Source: CAWCHZ01 sp963795555 (lineage in GTDB: Bacteria; Actinomycetota; Thermoleophilia; Solirubrobacterales; Solirubrobacteraceae). Taken from it: a stretch of DNA of 64,000 nt. Both the position numbers and the translations under genes were made by a program. The notes beneath the pieces were generated by a model. The model was not told the DNA's origin. It saw only the letters and a program-made list of their open reading frames with translations, and made no database searches. The stretch covers positions 372,001-436,000 of the forward strand of contig CAWCHZ010000002.1 in NCBI GenBank assembly GCA_963795555.1, written 5' to 3'. Positions 52,248 through 60,824 of this stretch are shown here, in pieces. Position 1 is the first letter of the stretch. The number at the start of each line of letters is the position of its first letter.

Positions 52248-53339
52248 GTGTCCACCACGGTGATCAAGCTCGGCTCGAGCATCGTGGCCGCCGACGATGG
52301 CGAGCCGCGTCGCGACGTGCTCGAGCGGGTCTGCGCGCAGGCTGCCGAGCTGCACACGGCCGGCGAGTCGATCGTGATCGTCACGAGCGGCGCGATCGCG
52401 CGCGGCATGCGTGTGCTGGGCCTCGCCGTGCGCCCGCGCGCGATTGACGAGCTGCAGGCAGCCAGCGCGGTGGGGCAGGGCAAGCTCTACCGGATCTACG
52501 ACGAGCTGCTGCGCGAGCGCGGCATCACGAGCGCCCAGGTCCTGCTGACGTTCTTCGACATGAGCGCCCGCACCCACTACCTCAACGCCCGGCGCACGCT
52601 GCAGCGCCTGCTGGACTGGCGCGTGCTGCCGGTGATCAACGAGAACGACACCACCACCACCGACGAGATCTCCTTTGGTGACAACGACTTCCTCGCGGCG
52701 CAGGTGGCGATCCTGCTGGGCGCCAGCCGGCTGATCCTGCTCACCGACACCGACGGCCTGCACACCGCGGACCCCCGCCATGATCCCGCTGCGCAGCGCA
52801 TCGCGCGGGTCGATGACTTCGCCGAGCTCGACGGCGTCGCGGTGGGTCATGCGACCTCACCGCTGGGCTCGGGCGGCATGCGCTCGAAGGTCGTCGCGGC
52901 CGAGATGGCGACGGCGGCCGGCATCCCGACGATCGTTGCCAATGGCCTGCAGAGCGACGTCATCCAGGCGATCGCCGCCGATCGGGATGTCGGCACGCGC
53001 TTTGCCGCCCAGGCCAGCCGCTACTCGAGCTTCAAGCTGTGGCTGCGCTACGCCAAGCCCACGCACGGCGCGGTCGTGGTCGACGCCGGTGCCGAGCGTG
53101 CGCTGCGCGAGGGCGGCACCAGCCTGCTGCCGGTCGGCGTGCGCGAGATCCGCGGTGCCTTCGACGCCGGTGACGCCGTCGAGGTGCTGGGCGAGCAGGG
53201 ACTGATCGGCAAGGGCATCTCCAACTACTCCTCCGTCGAGCTGCAGCGCGTCAAGGGGCTGAAGTCGGCGCAGGTGCGCGAGCGGCTGCCGCGCGCCACC
53301 GAGGAGGCCGTCCACCGCGACTACTTCGTGCTGGCGTGA
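52248..53339 (+). CDS. proB: Glutamate 5-kinase
   Basis: A 363-residue kinase for the first proline step. The amino-acid-kinase domain opens TTVIKLGSSIVA (about residues 2-13), with VTSGAIARGM (about 44-53), PVINENDTTTTDEI (about 129-142) and LTDTDGLHTADPR (about 165-177). A PUA domain follows from about 275. It starts at GTG 52248, six bases after a TAAGCT -10-like hexamer, so the message may be leaderless. ProA follows, separated by 63 bp. Confidence 0.95.
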   Translation: MSTTVIKLGSSIVAADDGEPRRDVLERVCAQAAELHTAGESIVIVTSGAIARGMRVLGLAVRPRAIDELQAASAVGQGKLYRIYDELLRERGITSAQVLLTFFDMSARTHYLNARRTLQRLLDWRVLPVINENDTTTTDEISFGDNDFLAAQVAILLGASRLILLTDTDGLHTADPRHDPAAQRIARVDDFAELDGVAVGHATSPLGSGGMRSKVVAAEMATAAGIPTIVANGLQSDVIQAIAADRDVGTRFAAQASRYSSFKLWLRYAKPTHGAVVVDAGAERALREGGTSLLPVGVREIRGAFDAGDAVEVLGEQGLIGKGISNYSSVELQRVKGLKSAQVRERLPRATEEAVHRDYFVLA

Positions 53340-53402
53340 GACGGTGCTTGCCGCCGGCGATCAAGTCGCCTGAAGGCGGGCGGCCCGTCTAACCTGTTGA
53401 CG

Positions 53403-54674
53403 ATGGCCATCCAGGCTGCAACGGTCACGGAGATCTGTCGTGGCGCGCAGCGCGCCGCGCGCGTGCTGGCGCAGCTGCCCAGCGCGACCAAGAACCGCGC
53501 GCTGGCGGACATCGCCGACGCGCTGCTGGAGCGCACGCCGGAGATCCTCGAGGCAAACGCGCACGACATCGAGGCTGGACGCGAGGCCGGCCTGAGCGCC
53601 GCGCTGCTCGATCGCCTGCGGCTGGACGCCGGTCGCGTCGCGGGCGTGGCCAGCGCCGTGCGCGACATCGTCGCGCTGCCCGACCCGGTCGGCGAGCTGA
53701 TCGACGGCCGCCGGCTGCCCAACGGGCTCGAGCTGCGGCGGGTGCGCGTGCCGCTCGGAGTCGTGGCGATCGTCTACGAGGCGCGTCCCAACGTCACGAT
53801 CGACGCCACCGCGCTGTGCCTCAAGTCGGGCAACGCCGCGGTGCTGCGCGGCTCCTCCGCCGCCATGCACTCCAACGCGCTGCTGGCCGCGATCGCCGTC
53901 GAGGCGGGACGCGCGGCCGGCCTGCCCGAGGGCGCGATCGCGCCGCTGCCCAGCACCAGCCGCGAGGAGCTGGCCGAGCTTGCCACCCAGGACGGCGTCG
54001 TCGATCTGATCATCCCGCGCGGCGGGGAGGGCCTGAAGGCGGCGCTCTCAGCCGTCGCCACCGTGCCGGTCATCTACGCCGCGTCGGGCAACTGCCACAT
54101 CTACGTCGATGGGGACTGCGACCTCGACGCCGCCGAGCGGATCGTCATCAACGCCAAGACCCAGCGACCCGGCGTCTGCAACGCCGCCGAGACCCTGCTC
54201 GTCCATGCGCAGGCCGCGCCGGCCTTCCTGGCGCGCGTGCTGCCCGCGCTGCGCGAGGCGGGGGTCGAGCTGCGCGTCGACGCTCGTACGCGCGCGCTGG
54301 CCGGCGAGCTTGGCGACTCGCTCGCCGAGGCCTCCGAGCAGGACTGGGAGACGGAGTTCCTGGCGATGATCCTCGCCGTCAAGGTCGTCGACTCCGTCGA
54401 CGCGGCGATCGAGCACATCAACGCGCATGGCAGCGGGCACTCCGAGGCGATCGTGACCAACGACGTCGCGGCGGCGCGCGCGTTCGAGCTGGGCGTAGAC
54501 GCCGCCTGCGTCTATGTCAACGCCTCGACGCGCTTCACCGACGGTGGGGAATTCGGGATGGGCGCGGAGATCGGCAACTCGACGCAAAAGCTGCATGCGC
54601 GCGGACCGATCGGGCTGCGCGAGCTGTGCACCTACAAGTACGTGGTCATCGGCGCGGGCCACGTGCGACCCTGA
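53403..54674 (+). CDS. proA: Gamma-glutamyl phosphate reductase
   Basis: A 423-residue aldehyde-dehydrogenase-fold reductase for the second proline step. VPLGVVAIVYEARPNVTIDA (about residues 118-137), CLKSGNAAVLRGSS and IPRGGEGLK are typical. The catalytic cysteine lies in TQRPGVCNAAETLL (about 254-267). The ATG at 53403 is preferred to an in-frame TTG at 53397; a TAACCT hexamer (53390-53395) precedes it by 7 bp. NadD starts 14 bp after the stop. Confidence 0.95.
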   Translation: MAIQAATVTEICRGAQRAARVLAQLPSATKNRALADIADALLERTPEILEANAHDIEAGREAGLSAALLDRLRLDAGRVAGVASAVRDIVALPDPVGELIDGRRLPNGLELRRVRVPLGVVAIVYEARPNVTIDATALCLKSGNAAVLRGSSAAMHSNALLAAIAVEAGRAAGLPEGAIAPLPSTSREELAELATQDGVVDLIIPRGGEGLKAALSAVATVPVIYAASGNCHIYVDGDCDLDAAERIVINAKTQRPGVCNAAETLLVHAQAAPAFLARVLPALREAGVELRVDARTRALAGELGDSLAEASEQDWETEFLAMILAVKVVDSVDAAIEHINAHGSGHSEAIVTNDVAAARAFELGVDAACVYVNASTRFTDGGEFGMGAEIGNSTQKLHARGPIGLRELCTYKYVVIGAGHVRP

Positions 54675-54688
54675 CGCCCGGCCGCGCG

Positions 54689-55303
54689 ATGCCCAGGGTC
54701 GGGATCCTGGGGGGCACCTTCAACCCTCCGCACATCGGCCATCTGGTCTGCGCCCAGGAGGCCCACGGCCAGCTTGGCCTGGACCGCGTCGTGCTGATGC
54801 CCGCGCGCGAGCCGCCGCACAAGCGGGTCGCCGACGAGCCCGGCCCGCGGCATCGCCTCGAGCTCTGCTCGCTGGCAGCCGACGCAGACGAGCGGCTTGC
54901 GGTCAGCGCGCTCGAGATCGACCGGCCGGGCCCGTCCTTCACGGCGGATACCCTCAGGGAGCTGCATGAGCACGCGCCCGAGGACGAGCTGATCTTCATC
55001 GCCGGTGCTGACATGGCTGCCAGCCTGTCGACCTGGCACGAGCCGGAGCAGATCCTGCGACTCGCCAGCCTTGCCGTGGCCGAGCGGGGCGGGATGGACC
55101 GGGGCGAGGTCAGCGAGCGGCTGGGGGAGCTTGGGGACAGCGAGCGAGTGAGCTTCTTCGGCATGCCGCGCATCGACGTCTCCTCCTCGGAGATCCGTGC
55201 TCGCGTCGCGGCCGGGCTGCCGATCCGCTACCTCGTGCCCGACGCCGTCGCGCACTACATCGAGCGACACCAGCTCTACCGTGGCGCGCTGGTGAGGACT
55301 TGA
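54689..55303 (+). CDS. nadD: Nicotinate-nucleotide adenylyltransferase
   Basis: A 204-residue enzyme making nicotinate adenine dinucleotide in NAD synthesis. The nucleotidyltransferase motif is GILGGTFNPPHIGHLV (about residues 5-20), with MPAREPPHK (about 44-52) and the C-terminal IDVSSSEIRARVAAG (the ISSTxIR-type motif, about 172-186) and PDAVAHYIERHQLY. The last codons are part of a 42-bp duplication. RsfS overlaps its stop codon. Confidence 0.95.
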   Translation: MPRVGILGGTFNPPHIGHLVCAQEAHGQLGLDRVVLMPAREPPHKRVADEPGPRHRLELCSLAADADERLAVSALEIDRPGPSFTADTLRELHEHAPEDELIFIAGADMAASLSTWHEPEQILRLASLAVAERGGMDRGEVSERLGELGDSERVSFFGMPRIDVSSSEIRARVAAGLPIRYLVPDAVAHYIERHQLYRGALVRT

Positions 55304-55366
55304 GGCGCGCGGGGGAGGACGTGGGGCGTGCTGGTGAGGGGTTGAGGCACGCGGGGGAGGACGACG
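55283..55366. repeat. 42-bp duplication at the nadD-rsfS junction
   Basis: Two imperfect copies, 55283-55324 and 55325-55366, share CTGGTGAGG, TTGAGGC and GCGGGGGAGGACG. Each copy contains a TTGA in the same frame, so each carries both a possible nadD stop and a possible rsfS TTG start. The unit is 14 codons and keeps the frame. Confidence 0.85.
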
Positions 55367-55710
55367 TCGAGCGGCTGGTCGACGCGATCACCGCGCTGGC
55401 CGCCGACAAGAAGGCGCAGGACATCGTCGTGCTCGACCTGCGCGGGATCGTCGGCTACGCCGACTTCTTGGTGATCTGCTCGGGCAACACCGACCGCCAG
55501 ACCAAGGCAATCCATGACGGCATCCATGACGGCCTCAAGCGGGGTCAGGGGCTGCTGCCACGGCGCGTCGAGGGGCTGCCGGAGGCAAGCTGGATCCTGA
55601 TGGACTACCTCGACGTGGTCGTCCACATCTTCACGCCCCAGACGCGCGAGTTCTACCGGCTCGAGCGGCTCTGGGGCGAGGCGCCGGCGCGCGCTGTCAG
55701 CGCCGGCTGA
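55300..55710 (+). CDS. rsfS: Ribosomal silencing factor RsfS
   Basis: A 136-residue (or 122-residue) protein that binds L14 and blocks subunit joining in stationary phase. The DUF143 signature is clear: KKAQDIVVLDLRGIVGYADFLVICSGNTDRQ-type block (about residues 36-66) and LPEASWILMDYLDVVVHIF. The TTG at 55300 overlaps the nadD stop (TTGA). Because the start region is duplicated, the TTG at 55342 is an equally good start, giving the more usual length. NadD-rsfS is the standard order. Confidence 0.92.
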   Translation: MRRAGEDVGRAGEGLRHAGEDDVERLVDAITALAADKKAQDIVVLDLRGIVGYADFLVICSGNTDRQTKAIHDGIHDGLKRGQGLLPRRVEGLPEASWILMDYLDVVVHIFTPQTREFYRLERLWGEAPARAVSAG

Positions 55711-55716
55711 CGCCTC

Positions 55717-56022
55717 TCAGATCTCGTCGTTGGTCTCGAGCTTGCGCCAGAACTTGACCTCCGGCTGGCTGGTGACGCCGACGCTTTCCATGAACTGGGG
55801 GATCTGCGGGGTGCTCTCGAAGAAGCGCTGGAAGCCCTCGGCTGACTCCCACTCGTCGACCACCATGATCTCGCCGTCGTCGTTGCCGTAGAAGCGGTGC
55901 GAGATCACGCCGAACTGCTTGGCCTTCTCGCCGATCGCGGGCAGCGTGTCGGGATGCTCGGATGCCAGCTGCTCGAGCTTGGCGATGTCGCCCTTCACGC
56001 GAAGGGTCATCAGGACCGCCAT
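55717..56022 (-). CDS. Antibiotic-biosynthesis-monooxygenase-like (dimeric ferredoxin-like fold) protein
   Basis: A 101-residue protein preceded by AAGGAGGTG, one of the best ribosome-binding sites in the window, which fixes the ATG at 56022. LMTLRVKGDIAKLEQLASEH (first beta-alpha unit) and IMVVDEWESAEGFQRFFES follow the ABM/DUF1330-type pattern, in which the W-E-S segment lines the pocket. It could be a small oxygenase or a stress-related binding protein. It ends 6 bp from rsfS, convergently. The frame remains open upstream but that part is unrelated. Confidence 0.7.
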   Translation of the reverse strand: MAVLMTLRVKGDIAKLEQLASEHPDTLPAIGEKAKQFGVISHRFYGNDDGEIMVVDEWESAEGFQRFFESTPQIPQFMESVGVTSQPEVKFWRKLETNDEI

Positions 56023-56138
56023 CTGCGCACCTCCTTGGTTGGTTGGGATGTCGTTGCGAAGCGCTCGCCGCGATTTGCATTCGTCGGCCGCGGGCTGACG
56101 GATCAGTCCGCGCGCCGCTCGCGATGCCGTGGAGTGGG

Positions 56139-56636
56139 TCAATGCCCGCGCTCTGCCGCCACGCCGCGGGCGTAGGGCTCGAGCCCCTCGATCGCGCGGG
56201 CGATCGCCCAATTGTGGTTCCAGCGCAGCAGCGGACGCAGGAGTGGCGTCAGCGTCTGCAGCAGCCGTCGGTCGGCGTGGACCTGCCAATCGAAGCGGAC
56301 ATGCGTGCCGGCGCCTTGTGGCGTGAGCGTCCAGGTGCCGCGACCGCGCAGGTCGCCGTCGACGTCGCCTTGTATGAGGTGTGGGGCCTCCAGGCGCACG
56401 ATCCGCGAGCTGGTGCGCAGGTGATAGGGGAGGCGGCCCTTGAAGTGCTGGCGCGACTCCCTGCCAACCTCCGGTGGGCCATCGGCCTCGACGTCGATGT
56501 AGACGGGGACCCACCAGCGCGGATAGGTGCGCGCGTCGGCGAGCGTCGCGAAGACCGCCGCGGGCGGCGCGTCGACGTCCCACTCGTCGACGAACACGTA
56601 CGGCCGGGAGGCGTTCTCGCGTGCGCGAGCGATCAC
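56139..56636 (-). CDS. SRPBCC (START-like) family protein
   Basis: A 165-residue helix-grip protein of the polyketide-cyclase/coenzyme Q-binding group. It starts VFVDEWDVDAPPAAVFATLADARTYPRWW, the standard first strand and helix, and has a long C-terminal helix (LLRPLLRWNHNWAIARAIEGL). Such proteins bind hydrophobic ligands. The start is uncertain: GTG 56636 is the nearest sensible codon, and in-frame starts up to 56762 read into the shadow of a truncated cupin gene. Confidence 0.72.
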   Translation of the reverse strand: MIARARENASRPYVFVDEWDVDAPPAAVFATLADARTYPRWWVPVYIDVEADGPPEVGRESRQHFKGRLPYHLRTSSRIVRLEAPHLIQGDVDGDLRGRGTWTLTPQGAGTHVRFDWQVHADRRLLQTLTPLLRPLLRWNHNWAIARAIEGLEPYARGVAAERGH

Positions 56637-56658
56637 GCCGGGCGCGCGGGCTGCTGCG

Positions 56659-56829
56659 GTCGTGGCGCTCGACCTGCGCGACATGCACGTGCTCCTGGAG
56701 CAGCATGCCGCGCGGGCGTCCAGCCACCTTGATCTCGAGCAGCTCACCGGCGGTCTGCTCACCCGTGCGCAGCAGCTTCACCGCGATGCCCAGTGCGCCG
56801 ATGTCCAGGCTGTCGCCCGCGCTCGCCAC
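56659..56829 (-). pseudogene. Truncated cupin gene fragment
   Basis: From GTG 56829 the frame encodes about 57 residues resembling the start of a cupin: GALGIAVKLLRTGEQTAGELLE, then RPRGMLLQEHVHVAQVERHD, where motif 1 (H-x-H-x4-E) begins. After that the frame turns into arginine-rich nonsense, exactly where the SRPBCC frame begins to make sense. It looks like a cupin gene whose 3' part was lost by deletion into the SRPBCC gene. Confidence 0.55.
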
Positions 56830-56856
56830 GGGCGCATTATCGCCTGCCAGCTCGGG

Positions 56857-57273
56857 CTAGGGCAGCGTCCAGAAGCCCGCGATGGCGAATTGCCGGTCGA
56901 GCGTCAGCGCGCGCTGTATCTCGCGCTTGCGCATGACGGCAAAGCTCATCTGATCGACCAGCGACGCGCGCTTGCGCAGGTTCGCCAGATGGGCCTGCAC
57001 GGCGACGGCGTGCAGATCGGGGGTGATCCAGGCGACGTCGAGCAGCGGCACGAGATCGTCGAGCAGCCGACGCACGGCGCTGCCGCCGTGATAGGCGCGG
57101 ATCAGCGCCTCGGTCTCGACGACGATGTGGCTGTGCGTCACGCCGCTGCCCTGCTCGAGCAGCGGGGTCATCGTCGCGACCACCTCGCGATGACGTGCCG
57201 CGTCGCGATCGAAGAAGGCAATCAGCGCCGAGGTGTCGACGAACGTGAGCGCCTGGCGGTCGAGCCGACTCAC
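56857..57273 (-). CDS. PIN-domain ribonuclease toxin (VapC-like)
   Basis: A 138-residue PIN protein. TFVDTSALIAFFDRD (first acidic residue, about 10-24), VVETEALIRAY (Glu) and SLVDQMSFAVMRKREI (Asp) supply the acidic pocket. The GTG at 57273 overlaps the stop of the upstream ribbon-helix-helix gene (GTGA), the classic toxin-antitoxin coupling. It would cleave tRNA or rRNA when free. The frame to 57300 is open but overlaps the antitoxin. Confidence 0.85.
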   Translation of the reverse strand: MSRLDRQALTFVDTSALIAFFDRDAARHREVVATMTPLLEQGSGVTHSHIVVETEALIRAYHGGSAVRRLLDDLVPLLDVAWITPDLHAVAVQAHLANLRKRASLVDQMSFAVMRKREIQRALTLDRQFAIAGFWTLP

Positions 57274-57506
57274 GCGTCCACGAGGTGCTCGTCGTGGCAC
57301 TCGGCAAGATCATCGCGGCCGGACGCAAAGCAGCCCGCCGCCGCAAGCGCGCGCTGCAGCGCCCGCCGCTCGGACGTCTCTTCGGGCTCCAGCAGCAGCG
57401 TCAGCGCCTCGCGCACGACCGCGGCCCGCGAGACTCCGCGCCGCAGCGCCGCCCGGTCGAGCGCGGCCGCCTGATCCGCCGGCAACTGGATGATCGTGCG
57501 CGGCAC
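57270..57506 (-). CDS. Ribbon-helix-helix antitoxin (VapB-like)
   Basis: A 78-residue protein beginning MPRTIIQLPADQAAALDR, then RRGVSRAAVVREALTLLL, which is a ribbon-helix-helix DNA-binding domain. The C-terminal half would wrap the toxin. It lies directly upstream of, and overlaps, the PIN gene. As with other antitoxins it probably autorepresses the operon; no operator was identified by eye. Confidence 0.82.
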   Translation of the reverse strand: MPRTIIQLPADQAAALDRAALRRGVSRAAVVREALTLLLEPEETSERRALQRALAAAGCFASGRDDLAECHDEHLVDA

Positions 57507-57531
57507 GAATCGATGATATCCGTGCGATCGA

Positions 57532-58812
57532 TCAGTCGGCGGTGGCGCGCGAGCGGCGGCGCGCGAGCGTCAGGCCGGTCGCGGCCGCCATCGCGGTCAG
57601 CATGATCAGGGCTGTAGTGAAGCCACGAGCGGCGTAGATGGCGCTGGCCACCGCAACGCCCAGCGCCGTGCCCAGGCCACGCGTCATGTTGAGCACGCCG
57701 CTGATGACGCCGGTCCGCCCGGGTGGGGCGGCCGCCATGATCGCGGCGTTGTTGGCGGGCGTGAAGGCGCCCACGCCGATGCCGGTCAGCGCCAGCCCCG
57801 CGAGCAGGCCGGCAACCCCGTGCCAGGCGGCGGCGGTGGCCATCCCCGCGGCCGCCAGCAGCAGGCCCGACGCCGTGAACAGCCGGGATCCGCGCCGCGC
57901 GACCTGGTGGCCGGCGAGGGGCGCCGCGACGGCGATCGCAGCCGGCAGCACGGCCAGCTCGAGCCCCGCGGTCGCCGTGGCCACGTGCTGGGCCGCGAGG
58001 TGGTAGGGCACGACGAAGAGCGTGCCGAAGAGCGCCATGTAGGCGATCAGGCCACTGCCAAGGCCGCCGATGAGCGCGCGCTGGCGCAGCAGCGCCGGGA
58101 CGATCAACGGCGCGTCACCGGTGCGCGTGCGGCTGCGCGGGAGCAGCAGCCAGCCGGCTGTCAGCCCGAGCGCTGCGGCCGGGACGTTGACGAGGAAGAT
58201 CAGCCGCCAGCCGCCGATCGTCAGCAGGATCCCGCCGATCGCAGGCCCGAGCGCCAAGCCCAGCGCCTGCGCCGTTCCCTGGAGCCCCAGTCCGCGTGCC
58301 AGCAGCGGCCGCGGCAGCGCGTCGGCGATGAGGGCGACGCTGTTGGCCTGGAGCATCGCGGCGCCGACGCCCTGCAGCACGCGCGCGGCGATCAGCACGG
58401 CGATCGACGGCGCCAGGCCACAGAGCGCCGAGCCGATGCCGAAGACGGCGAAGCCATAGACGTAGAGCAGCTTGCGACCGACTCGATCGGCCAGGTGCCC
58501 GATCGCGCCCACGCTGCCGATGAGCGTCAGCAGGTAGGCGAGCGCGACCCATTCGACCATGCCGATGCCGGCGCTGAGGTCGTGACCGAGGCGCGGCAGC
58601 GCGAGCGTCACGATGCTGGCGTCCAGCTGACCCATGAAGGCGCCGACGCAGACCGTCGCGATGACATACCAGTGCGCCCGAGCGCTCTCGCGTACGGCCG
58701 GTGGCCGTCTTGGCTCGGTCAGCAGGCGGCGAGTCAGTGGCGGCCTTGGCTCCGTCAGGGTGCGGCGCGGCCGAGCCGCGATGGCGCGCGCCGCGCGGGC
58801 GATGGGGGGCAT
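57532..58812 (-). CDS. MFS drug transporter (DHA2-like)
   Basis: A protein of about 426 residues with 12 or more hydrophobic helices, beginning WYVIATVCVGAFMGQLDASIVTLALPRLG. The D-x-S-IV-x-x-ALP pattern of TM1 is the DHA2 (14-TMS multidrug) signature, and GHLADRVGRKLLYVYG is the A-loop. It probably exports a toxic compound. The start is placed at ATG 58812; a TTG at 58848 would extend it into the intergenic operator. It is divergent from a LysR regulator. Confidence 0.85.
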   Translation of the reverse strand: MPPIARAARAIAARPRRTLTEPRPPLTRRLLTEPRRPPAVRESARAHWYVIATVCVGAFMGQLDASIVTLALPRLGHDLSAGIGMVEWVALAYLLTLIGSVGAIGHLADRVGRKLLYVYGFAVFGIGSALCGLAPSIAVLIAARVLQGVGAAMLQANSVALIADALPRPLLARGLGLQGTAQALGLALGPAIGGILLTIGGWRLIFLVNVPAAALGLTAGWLLLPRSRTRTGDAPLIVPALLRQRALIGGLGSGLIAYMALFGTLFVVPYHLAAQHVATATAGLELAVLPAAIAVAAPLAGHQVARRGSRLFTASGLLLAAAGMATAAAWHGVAGLLAGLALTGIGVGAFTPANNAAIMAAAPPGRTGVISGVLNMTRGLGTALGVAVASAIYAARGFTTALIMLTAMAAATGLTLARRRSRATAD

Positions 58813-58838
58813 CGACGCAATTGCAGCGCTTCCGCGCC

Positions 58839-58864
58839 CATAGGTCAAAGACGTAGGTTCTATG
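58839..58864. promoter_or_regulatory. Inverted repeat between MFS and LysR genes
   Basis: CATAG and CTATG are separated by 16 bp in the 71-bp divergent gap. An AT-rich TTTATATTT follows next to the LysR start. Divergent LysR regulators bind such dyads to control themselves and the neighbour. Confidence 0.4.
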
Positions 58865-58883
58865 CTTTATATTTGGTCAGGCT

Positions 58884-59771
58884 ATGGATGAGCGACGCTT
58901 GCGAGCGTTCCTGGCGGTGATCGAGGAGGGCGGGGTGAGTCGCGCGGCGCGCCGGCTGCACGTCGCGCAACCATCGCTGTCGCAGACGCTGCGCGCGCTG
59001 GAGGTCGAGGTGGGGGGCGAGTTGTTTCATCGCGTCGGCCGTGGCGTGCGTCCGACCGCCGCCGGGGAGGCGCTGATCGGGCCGGCGCGCCAGGCGCTGC
59101 GGGCGCTCGACGGCGTGCGGGCCGCGGTCTCAGGGGTGGTCGAGCTGCGCGCCGGCAGGGTTGAGCTGGCGGCGCTGGCGACGCTTGCCGTCGATCCGTT
59201 GGCGGGGCTGATCGGGCGCTTCCGTCGCCGGCACCCCGACGTCGCGGTGCGCGTGCTGGAGCCCGAGAGCAGCGAGGGCGCGCGCGAGCTGCTGCGCGCG
59301 GGCGACTGCGAGCTGGCGCTGGTGCATCTGCTGCCGACGGCCGGCGCCGAGCTGATCGTGCATTCGCTCGGCGAGCAGGAGCTGCTGTTCGTGCTGCCCA
59401 GGCGGCTGGCCGCCACCGTCCCGGGGCCGCTTGCGGCCGCCACGCTCGCGGACATCCCGCTGGTCGTCAGTCCAGTCGGAACCTCGACGCGCACGCTGCT
59501 CGCGCAGGCGCTCGTCGCCGCCGGCGTGATGCCGCGCATCGCGGTGGAGGTGGCGACGCGCGAGGCGATCGTGCCGCTGGTGCTGGCGGGCGCCGGGGCC
59601 GCGCTGCTGCCCGCTCCGCTGGCGCGCGAGGCCCAGCGCCGCGGCGCCGTCGTGCGTCGGGGCGACCCGGCGATCACGCGCCCGATCGGGGTGATCCAGC
59701 GCGACGGCCCGCTGTCGGCGGGCGCACGGGCGTTCCTGGCGCTCGCGCGAGGGACGGCTTCGCGGCCCTAG
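58884..59771 (+). CDS. LysR-family transcriptional regulator
   Basis: A 295-residue regulator. The winged helix occupies residues 1-60 (LRAFLAVIEEGGVSRAARRLHVAQPSLSQTLRALE), and the substrate-binding domain runs from about 90 (GRVELAALATLAVDPLAGLIGRFRRRHPDV). It is divergent from the DHA2 transporter and probably switches it on in response to the exported compound. Length and layout are standard. Confidence 0.92.
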   Translation: MDERRLRAFLAVIEEGGVSRAARRLHVAQPSLSQTLRALEVEVGGELFHRVGRGVRPTAAGEALIGPARQALRALDGVRAAVSGVVELRAGRVELAALATLAVDPLAGLIGRFRRRHPDVAVRVLEPESSEGARELLRAGDCELALVHLLPTAGAELIVHSLGEQELLFVLPRRLAATVPGPLAAATLADIPLVVSPVGTSTRTLLAQALVAAGVMPRIAVEVATREAIVPLVLAGAGAALLPAPLAREAQRRGAVVRRGDPAITRPIGVIQRDGPLSAGARAFLALARGTASRP

Positions 59772-59780
59772 ACGCGGGCG

Positions 59781-60791
59781 CTATGAGCGCTGCGGCAACC
59801 TGCTGCGCTGCTCCGGATCGAGCTTGCGCGTGTCGCGCGGCTCGACGAAGGGCTCCTCGTCCACCGGCTGTCCGGCGTCGGCGCGACGCTTGCGTTCCAG
59901 CTCGGCGTTGAACTGGGCTCCGAGCAGCAGCGCGTTGTTGGCGATCCAGAGCCAGACGAGGAAGATGATCACCCCGCCGAGGCTGCCGTAGGTCTTGTTG
60001 TAGGAGCCGAAGCTCGAGACGTAGAAGGCAAAGCCCACCGAGGCCGCCAGCAGCACCAGCAGCGCGACCACGCCGCCGGGCGTCAGCCAGCGAAAGCGGG
60101 GCTGGCGGACGTTGGGGGCGAGGTAGTAGAGGATCGACAGCAGCAGCGAGGCGATCAGCGCCATCACCGGCCACTTGGCGATCTTCCAGGCGGTGACCGC
60201 GCCACCCGACACGCCGATCGTGTGCCCGACCGCGCTGGCCAGCTTGCCCGTGAATACGTAGCCAATGGCCATCAGCGCGATCGCCACCACCAGCGCGGCG
60301 GTGAAGGCGAGTTGCAGCGGGCGCAGCTTCCAGGCCGGCCGGCCCTCCGGCATCGAGTAGATGCGGTTGGTGGCGCGCATGAAGGCGCCGACGTAGCCCG
60401 AGGCCGACCACAGCGCGCCGAGCAGGCCCACGCCGAACAGCGCGCCCGACCCCCCCTTGTCCCGCACGATGCTGGTCAGCGTGCCCTGCAGCGTCGCGAC
60501 GGTCGAGCGCGGCGCCACCTGGGCGAGGATCTGCATCATCGAGTTGACGGTGCTGGGGTACTGGCCGAGGACGCCGACCAGCGCGACGAGCGCCAACAGC
60601 GTGGGGAAGATCGACAGCACCGCGTAGTAGGTGAGCGCGGCGCCGGCGTCGGTCAGCTGGCGCTGGCGGAACTCGCCGAAGGCCCGCTTGGCGACGGCCA
60701 GCCAGTCGCGGCGGTCGAGCTTGGTGGGGCTTGCCGGCGCGCGCTCGCGCCCGCCGCCAGCTCCGGCTTTCGCCTGGTCTGCGGTGCCCAT
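59781..60791 (-). CDS. YihY/BrkB family membrane protein
   Basis: A 336-residue membrane protein with six hydrophobic segments. AFGEFRQRQLTDAGAALTYYAVLSIFPTLLALVAL at the start, GGVIIFLVWLWIANNALLLGAQFNAELER near the end and GASASVGFAFYVSSFGSYNKTYG-like features identify the family (the L-W-x-W-x-x-N-x-A-x-L-x-GA-x-x-NAE motif is diagnostic). It has been called ribonuclease BN in error; function is unknown. The charged C-terminus is cytoplasmic. Confidence 0.9.
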   Translation of the reverse strand: MGTADQAKAGAGGGRERAPASPTKLDRRDWLAVAKRAFGEFRQRQLTDAGAALTYYAVLSIFPTLLALVALVGVLGQYPSTVNSMMQILAQVAPRSTVATLQGTLTSIVRDKGGSGALFGVGLLGALWSASGYVGAFMRATNRIYSMPEGRPAWKLRPLQLAFTAALVVAIALMAIGYVFTGKLASAVGHTIGVSGGAVTAWKIAKWPVMALIASLLLSILYYLAPNVRQPRFRWLTPGGVVALLVLLAASVGFAFYVSSFGSYNKTYGSLGGVIIFLVWLWIANNALLLGAQFNAELERKRRADAGQPVDEEPFVEPRDTRKLDPEQRSRLPQRS

Positions 60792-60824
60792 TGCGAGATC
60801 TCCCTTCCCCGGCCGCCGCCGTCC

